Source of the DNA: Candidatus Pantoea soli
GTDB taxonomy: Bacteria; Pseudomonadota; Gammaproteobacteria; Enterobacterales; Enterobacteriaceae
Direction: 5' to 3'
DNA length: 64,000 bases
Assembly: GCF_007833795.1 (NCBI RefSeq)
Contig: NZ_CP032702.1
Location: 744,001 to 808,000, forward strand
Notes under the pieces: generated by a model
Database searches by the model: none
What the model was told of the DNA's origin: nothing
The model's input: only the letters and a program-made list of their open reading frames with translations
Shown here: in pieces, positions 59,557-64,000 of the stretch
Numbering within the stretch: position 1 is the first letter of the stretch
Layout of the letters: each line of letters begins with the position of its first letter
Made by a program: the position numbers and the translations under genes

Positions 59557-60714
59557 ATGGCCACCTACCATTTCGATGCGCGACTGGCTCAGGATATTGT
59601 TGCCCGTACCATGCGAATCATTGACAGCAATGTCAATGTGATGGATGCCCGCGGTCGCATCATCGGCAGTGGCGACCGCGAGCGCATTGGTGAATTGCAC
59701 GAGGGCGCCCTGCTGGTGCTGTCGCAGGGCAGGGTAGTCGACATCGACGAAGCGGTGGCCAAACATCTGCACGGCGTACGCCCGGGCATCAACCTGCCGC
59801 TGCGCATCGACGGCGACATTGTTGGCGTTATTGGCCTGACCGGCCAGCCGGGTGCCCTGCGCCACTACGGCGAGCTGGTGTGCATGACTGCCGAGATGAT
59901 GCTGGAACAGGCACGTCTGCTGCACATGCTGGCACAGGACAGCCGGCTGCGTGAAGAGCTGGTGCTGAACCTGATTCGCAGCGAAACCCTTTCTCCCGCC
60001 CTGAGCGAGTGGGCGCAGCGGCTGGGCATCGATCTCAATCAGCCGCGTGTCGTCGCGGTAGTGGAAGTGGACAGCGGCCAGCTTGGCGTGGACAGCGCCA
60101 TGTCGGAACTGCAGCAGCTGCAGACGCTGCTCACCACGCCGGATCGCGATAATCTGATTGCTATCGTCTCGCTGACGGAAATGGTGGTACTGAAACCGGC
60201 GCTGAATGCACATGGCCGCTACGATCAGGACGATCATCGCCGCCGCGTTGAGCAGCTTCTGCAGCGCATGAAAGAGAGTGGCCAGGTACGGATGCGCATT
60301 GCTCTCGGTAACTTTTTCACCGGCCCCGGCAGCCTTGCCCGCTCGTATCGCACGGCGCGTACCACCATGATGGTAGGCAAACAGCGGATGCCGGAGCAGC
60401 GCAGCTTTTTTTATCAGGATCTGGTGCTGCCGGTGCTGCTGGATAGCCTGCGCGGCGGCTGGCAGGCCAATGAGCTGGCGCGTCCGCTGGCGAAACTCAA
60501 AAGCATGGATAACAACGGCCTGCTGCGCCGTACGCTGGTGGCTTGGTTCAGCCATAACGTTCAGCCCGGTGCCACGGCAAAAGCGCTGTTTATTCACCGC
60601 AATACGCTGGAGTATCGTCTTAATCGTATTGCGGAGCTGACCGGCCTGGACCTCGGCAACTTTGACGATCGGCTGCTGCTGTACGTGGCGCTGCAGCTGG
60701 ATGAGCAGGCATAA
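59557..60714 (+). CDS. cdaR: CdaR, sugar diacid-responsive transcriptional activator
   Basis: 385 residues, same as E. coli. An N-terminal diacid recognition domain (about 1-135; ARTMRIIDSNVNVMDARGRIIGSGDRERIGELHEG) is followed by a GGDEF-like linker and a C-terminal PucR-type helix-turn-helix (LFIHRNTLEYRLNRIAELTGLDL). It activates galactarate, glucarate and glycerate catabolism; those genes are not in this window. Confidence 0.97.
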   Translation: MATYHFDARLAQDIVARTMRIIDSNVNVMDARGRIIGSGDRERIGELHEGALLVLSQGRVVDIDEAVAKHLHGVRPGINLPLRIDGDIVGVIGLTGQPGALRHYGELVCMTAEMMLEQARLLHMLAQDSRLREELVLNLIRSETLSPALSEWAQRLGIDLNQPRVVAVVEVDSGQLGVDSAMSELQQLQTLLTTPDRDNLIAIVSLTEMVVLKPALNAHGRYDQDDHRRRVEQLLQRMKESGQVRMRIALGNFFTGPGSLARSYRTARTTMMVGKQRMPEQRSFFYQDLVLPVLLDSLRGGWQANELARPLAKLKSMDNNGLLRRTLVAWFSHNVQPGATAKALFIHRNTLEYRLNRIAELTGLDLGNFDDRLLLYVALQLDEQA

Positions 60715-60737
60715 AAAAAGCCAGCACAGGCTGGCTT
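60712..60737 (-). terminator. Terminator of yaeH, possibly bidirectional
   Basis: Arms AAGCCAGC (60718-60725) and GCTGGCTT (60730-60737) with an ACAG loop. On the minus strand the stem is followed by a T-run (the seven A at 60713-60719 on the plus strand), so it terminates yaeH; it also lies right after the cdaR stop. Confidence 0.9.
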
Positions 60738-60753
60738 CAGGCAGCAGGCCGGC

Positions 60754-61146
60754 TTAGCGGCCGTTGCGGGTCAGCTGATCCAGATCGGATTCAATTTCCG
60801 CAATTTTGTTCGAGACCACGTTTTCCAGATGGCGCAGGTCAGCGAGGATTTTGCGCTTCAGATCCACTTCCACCTGGTCGCGCTGGCAGATCTGATCCAG
60901 TTCATCAATGACGTAACGCAGATTCGGGCTGATCTCCTGGATCTCTTTATATCCCTGGGTGGTATGGTCAGCGACGACAGTTTTGCGCTGACGCGGATAT
61001 TTGAACTTCACGCTTTTGGCGAAAAATTCACCTTTATCCTTACGGAAGTAGATTTTCAGGATGTCGTTGCTGGCTTCCTGACGCAGGCTGTAACGGTCAA
61101 TATCTTCAGGATTGCTGATACCTAAGCTTTTCAGGTTGTCGTACAT
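60754..61146 (-). CDS. yaeH: YaeH, UPF0325 family protein
   Basis: 130 residues (E. coli 128), very similar: [52 protein letters not shown]. Small basic cytoplasmic protein of unknown function with a probable C-terminal helical region. It has its own terminator at 60712. The 292-bp gap to dapD holds no gene I can support; E. coli has yaeI in that interval. Confidence 0.94.
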   Translation of the reverse strand: MYDNLKSLGISNPEDIDRYSLRQEASNDILKIYFRKDKGEFFAKSVKFKYPRQRKTVVADHTTQGYKEIQEISPNLRYVIDELDQICQRDQVEVDLKRKILADLRHLENVVSNKIAEIESDLDQLTRNGR

Positions 61147-61380
61147 AGCGTTTATATTCCATCTGAGTGAGGTGAGCGCGCAGGACTTTCATCATCATTC
61201 GGCTGCGGCGAACAGGCAGCAACCAGAACGCTTACGGCAGACTTAATCAACTGTAGACACAAAAACCGGGATGAACAGTGCGCGACCGGAGTTAACTGGC
61301 GCGGATTATGAACTGTTTGAAAAACAAACGCACCAGTTAATTCGCGGCGCGAAACAGGTAATCTATCTCGAAGTGTAAAG

Positions 61381-61409
61381 AAAAAATGACGGGCCTGCTG
61401 ACAGGCCCG
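61381..61409 (-). terminator. Rho-independent terminator of dapD
   Basis: Arms CGGGCCTG (61390-61397) and CAGGCCCG (61402-61409) with a CTGA loop. On the minus strand the stem is followed by TCATTTTTT. Confidence 0.9.
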
Positions 61410-61438
61410 GAGCAGAGAAAAGCGGGTGCAAAAAGCGC

Positions 61439-62263
61439 TTAGTCGATGGTGCGCAGCAGTTCGTTGATACCGGTTTTCGCCAGCGTTTTGGCATCCACTT
61501 TCTTCACGATCACCGCACAGTACAGGCTGTAGCTGCCATCTTTTGACGGCAGGTTACCGGACACCACCACGGAGCCTGCCGGCACACGGCCGTAGTGAAT
61601 CTCACCGGTTTCACGATCATAAATTTTGGTGCTCTGACCGATGTAGACGCCCATGGAGATCACTGAGCCCTCTTCGACGATAACGCCTTCTACGATCTCG
61701 GAACGCGCACCGATAAAGCAGTTGTCTTCGATGATGGTGGGATTCGCCTGCAGCGGCTCCAGCACGCCGCCAATGCCTACGCCGCCGGAGAGGTGGACGT
61801 TTTTACCGATCTGCGCACAGGAACCCACGGTGGCCCAGGTATCCACCATGGTGCCTTCATCGACGAACGCACCAATGTTGACATAAGAAGGCATCAGCAC
61901 GGTGTTGCGCGCAATGAAGGCACCCTGACGTACTGCGGCGGGCGGCACCACGCGGAAACCTGCCGCTTTAAAATGTGCGTCATCCCAGCCGGCGAACTTC
62001 ATCGGCACTTTGTCGTAAAAGCGGGTTTCTGCGCCTTCCATCACCTGGTTGTCGTTGATGCGGAACGACAGCAGAACTGCTTTCTTCAGCCACTGATGCG
62101 TTACCCACTCACCGTTGATCTTTTCAGAGACGCGCAGTTCACCGCTGTCCAGCAGGCCAATAACCTGGTTGATGGCGTCACGGGTCGCGCTGTCCACGCT
62201 GGCGGGCGTAATGTCGGCGCGGCGCTCAAAGGCAGCTTCGATAACGTTCTGTAACTGTTGCAT
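61439..62263 (-). CDS. dapD: DapD, tetrahydrodipicolinate N-succinyltransferase
   Basis: 274 residues, as in E. coli. It succinylates tetrahydrodipicolinate in the lysine and diaminopimelate pathway. The left-handed beta-helix hexapeptide repeats run through [32 protein letters not shown] sequence and [25 protein letters not shown]; the C-terminus [12 protein letters not shown] lies inside the family pattern. It follows glnD by 83 bp on the same strand. Confidence 0.98.
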   Translation of the reverse strand: MQQLQNVIEAAFERRADITPASVDSATRDAINQVIGLLDSGELRVSEKINGEWVTHQWLKKAVLLSFRINDNQVMEGAETRFYDKVPMKFAGWDDAHFKAAGFRVVPPAAVRQGAFIARNTVLMPSYVNIGAFVDEGTMVDTWATVGSCAQIGKNVHLSGGVGIGGVLEPLQANPTIIEDNCFIGARSEIVEGVIVEEGSVISMGVYIGQSTKIYDRETGEIHYGRVPAGSVVVSGNLPSKDGSYSLYCAVIVKKVDAKTLAKTGINELLRTID

Positions 62264-62346
62264 AATCTATTCCTGAGTCTGTCATAGCGGATGCCCGGCT
62301 GCGCCGGACATGAATCAAAAAATCTACCTGAATGCTGACGGGTAGG

Positions 62347-64000
62347 TCACACTTTATCGTTTGGATTAAGCGCTTCTGTCAACCGTTGTTGCAACACATT
62401 GCGCATTTCCGCGCCCAGCGCGCGGCGTTCGCTATCGGCAAGGATAAATAAATCCTCCACGCGCTCGCCGATGGTGCTGATGCGCGCGCCGTGCAGCGAG
62501 ACCCCTAAATCCGCAAACACTTCGCCTACACGCGCCAGCAGGCCGGGCTGATCCAGCGCCACCAGCTCCAGATAGCTGCGGCGGTCGGTGTGGGTGGGCA
62601 GGAAATTGACCTCGGTATCCACGCTGAAATGCTTCAGCCGTGATGACGGCCGGCGCGTTCGCGGCGGCACCCATTGCGTCTGGGTGATGGCCTGCTCCAG
62701 CGCCTGGATAATCAGCGCATGGCGATCGGCAGCCAGCGGACTGCCGTCCGGCTCCAGCACAATAAAGGTATCCATGGCCATGCCGTCGCGACTGGTGAAG
62801 ATCTGCGCGTCATGCACGCTGAGATTGCGGCGGTCGAGTTCGCCTGCCACGGCGGCAAACAGGTAAGGGCGGTCCGGGCTCCAGATAAAGATTTCCGTGC
62901 CGCCGCGCGTGGCGTGCGGGCTGACCAGCACCAGCGGCTTACGCAGATCGTGATCGATAAGATGCCGCGCATGCCAGGCCAGCTGGTTGGGCGTGTGGCG
63001 CAGAAAGTAGTCGGCACGACAGCGGCTCCAGATATGATGCAGCCGCTCCTCGTTAAGGTTTTCCATGCGCAGCAGCGCCAGCGCCTGCAGGCGGTGATGG
63101 CGCACGCGTTCACGCAAATCGGGGCTGTTTTCCATGCCGCGACGCAGCTGTTTCTCGGTCGCGAAAAACAGTTCACGCAGCAGGCTCTGCTTCCAGCTGT
63201 TCCACAGGCTTTCATTGGTGGCGCAGATGTCAGAAACGGTCAGGCACACCAGGTAGCGCAGCCGGTTCTCATTTTGCATCACTTCGGCAAACTGCTGAAT
63301 GACCGTCGGGTCCTGAATATCGCGCCGCTGGGCGGTAACCGACATCAGCAGGTGGTGGCGCACCAGCCAGGCGACCAGCTGGGTTTCGCGCGAATTAAGG
63401 CCGTGCAGCTCGGCAAACTCCAGTGCGTCCTGCGCACCGAGAATCGAGTGATCGCCGTTGCGTCCTTTGGCGATATCGTGCAGCAGCGCGGCCATCAGCA
63501 GCAACTCCGGCTGCGGCAGGCGCGGCCACAGCTCCACGCACAGCGGGTGCATCGGGCGCGTGGCTTCATCGGCAAAGCTCTCCAGCTTCTGCAGCACGCG
63601 GATGGTGTGCTCATCCACGGTGTAGGCGTGGAACAGATCGAACTGCATCTGGCCGACAATATTGCCCCACAGCGGCGTATAGGCCCAGAGCACGCTGTGA
63701 CGGTGCATTGGCAGCAGGGCGCGTTTCACCGCGCCCGGGTGGCGCAGGATCGCCATAAACGTGCGGCGCGCTTCGGCAATCTGACACAGCGGCTGTTTCA
63801 GATGGCGGCGCGCATAGCGCAGCTGCCGCAGCGTAGTGGAGTAAATGCCGGTGATGTGCTCGTTGCGCACCATCACATAAAACATGCGCAGAATGGCCTG
63901 CGGCTCGCGCTCAAACAGCGTGGGATCGCGCAGGTCGATCAGCGTGCCGCGCAGCTGAAAATCGTCATCAAGGCTGCGCGGTTTTTCGGTCGTGGACAGC
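62347..64000 (-). CDS. glnD: GlnD, bifunctional uridylyltransferase/uridylyl-removing enzyme, 5' part cut by the window edge
   Basis: The frame is open from the right edge to 62347, giving 550 residues of a protein that has about 890 in E. coli. Present are the end of the nucleotidyltransferase region ([32 protein letters not shown]), the HD domain ([17 protein letters not shown]) that removes UMP, and two C-terminal ACT domains ([43 protein letters not shown]) that sense glutamine. It controls PII signalling. The catalytic UTase motif lies outside the window. Confidence 0.96.
   Translation of the reverse strand, partial: LSTTEKPRSLDDDFQLRGTLIDLRDPTLFEREPQAILRMFYVMVRNEHITGIYSTTLRQLRYARRHLKQPLCQIAEARRTFMAILRHPGAVKRALLPMHRHSVLWAYTPLWGNIVGQMQFDLFHAYTVDEHTIRVLQKLESFADEATRPMHPLCVELWPRLPQPELLLMAALLHDIAKGRNGDHSILGAQDALEFAELHGLNSRETQLVAWLVRHHLLMSVTAQRRDIQDPTVIQQFAEVMQNENRLRYLVCLTVSDICATNESLWNSWKQSLLRELFFATEKQLRRGMENSPDLRERVRHHRLQALALLRMENLNEERLHHIWSRCRADYFLRHTPNQLAWHARHLIDHDLRKPLVLVSPHATRGGTEIFIWSPDRPYLFAAVAGELDRRNLSVHDAQIFTSRDGMAMDTFIVLEPDGSPLAADRHALIIQALEQAITQTQWVPPRTRRPSSRLKHFSVDTEVNFLPTHTDRRSYLELVALDQPGLLARVGEVFADLGVSLHGARISTIGERVEDLFILADSERRALGAEMRNVLQQRLTEALNPNDKV

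Noticed and set aside
59425..60597. 390-codon open frame antisense to cdaR
   Set aside because: cdaR is conserved end to end on the plus strand; the antisense frame is rich in His and Gln with no motif.

Overview
The window is a block of core chromosome from a gamma-proteobacterium of the order Enterobacterales. Gene order follows the Escherichia coli interval from hofC to glnD: hofC-hofB-ppdD-nadC-ampD-ampE ... aroP-pdhR-aceEF-lpd-acnB-yacL ... yacC-cueO ... hpt-yadGH-panDCB-folK-pcnB-gluQ-dksA-sfsA-thpR-hrpB-mrcB-fhuACDB-hemL-erpA-btuF-mtn-dgt-degP-cdaR-yaeH-dapD-glnD. Most products align nearly end to end with the E. coli proteins as I remember them, but with enough differences, and a high enough G+C by eye, to suggest an Erwiniaceae-type member (Pantoea, Erwinia, Mixta or similar) rather than Escherichia. 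That genus-level placement is inference. No tRNA, rRNA, CRISPR array, insertion sequence or prophage gene was recognised.

Layout. 1-3737: type IV pilus genes and nadC (minus strand). 3919-5340: ampD-ampE, cell-wall recycling. 5322-7678: an accessory GH43 glycosidase and GPH symporter pair. 7838-19972: aroP, then pdhR-aceE-aceF, lpd and acnB, the pyruvate dehydrogenase and TCA block, with a clear PdhR operator. 20094-25769: yacL, then an accessory five-gene divergent cassette (DapA-family lyase and Fe-type alcohol dehydrogenase to the left; DUF1537 acid-sugar kinase, PdxA2 and a DeoR regulator to the right). It occupies the position where E. coli has speD-speE. 25821-29271: yacC, cueO with a CueR-type promoter, and a cystathionine gamma-synthase-family enzyme. 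29427-37605: hpt, an ABC exporter, pantothenate and folate genes, pcnB (reading from an ATT codon), gluQ and dksA. 37852-44255: sfsA, thpR, hrpB and mrcB. 44372-50334: the Fur-boxed fhuACDB ferrichrome operon. 50200-52308: an accessory two-part glycosyltransferase whose C-terminus runs antisense into fhuB. 52458 to the end: hemL, erpA, a small exported protein, btuF-mtn, dgt, degP with a sigma-E promoter, cdaR, yaeH, dapD and truncated glnD.

How it fits together. Most of the window is housekeeping. The accessory parts are the GH43/GPH pair, the acid-sugar cassette, the cystathionine gamma-synthase-like gene and the glycosyltransferase. The best candidate for a poorly described system is the acid-sugar cassette. 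A kinase plus PdxA2 pair is a known route from four-carbon acid sugars to dihydroxyacetone phosphate, but here it is coupled to a lyase and a dehydrogenase. The 186-bp divergent control region contains one CRP-like site lying about 41 bp from two predicted transcription starts, and a 14-bp palindrome inside one promoter. No transporter gene accompanies it.

Genes found at these positions in E. coli but absent here include speD-speE, gcd, can, yacH, yadE, yadI, yadD, clcA, yadS and yaeI. They may be elsewhere in the genome.
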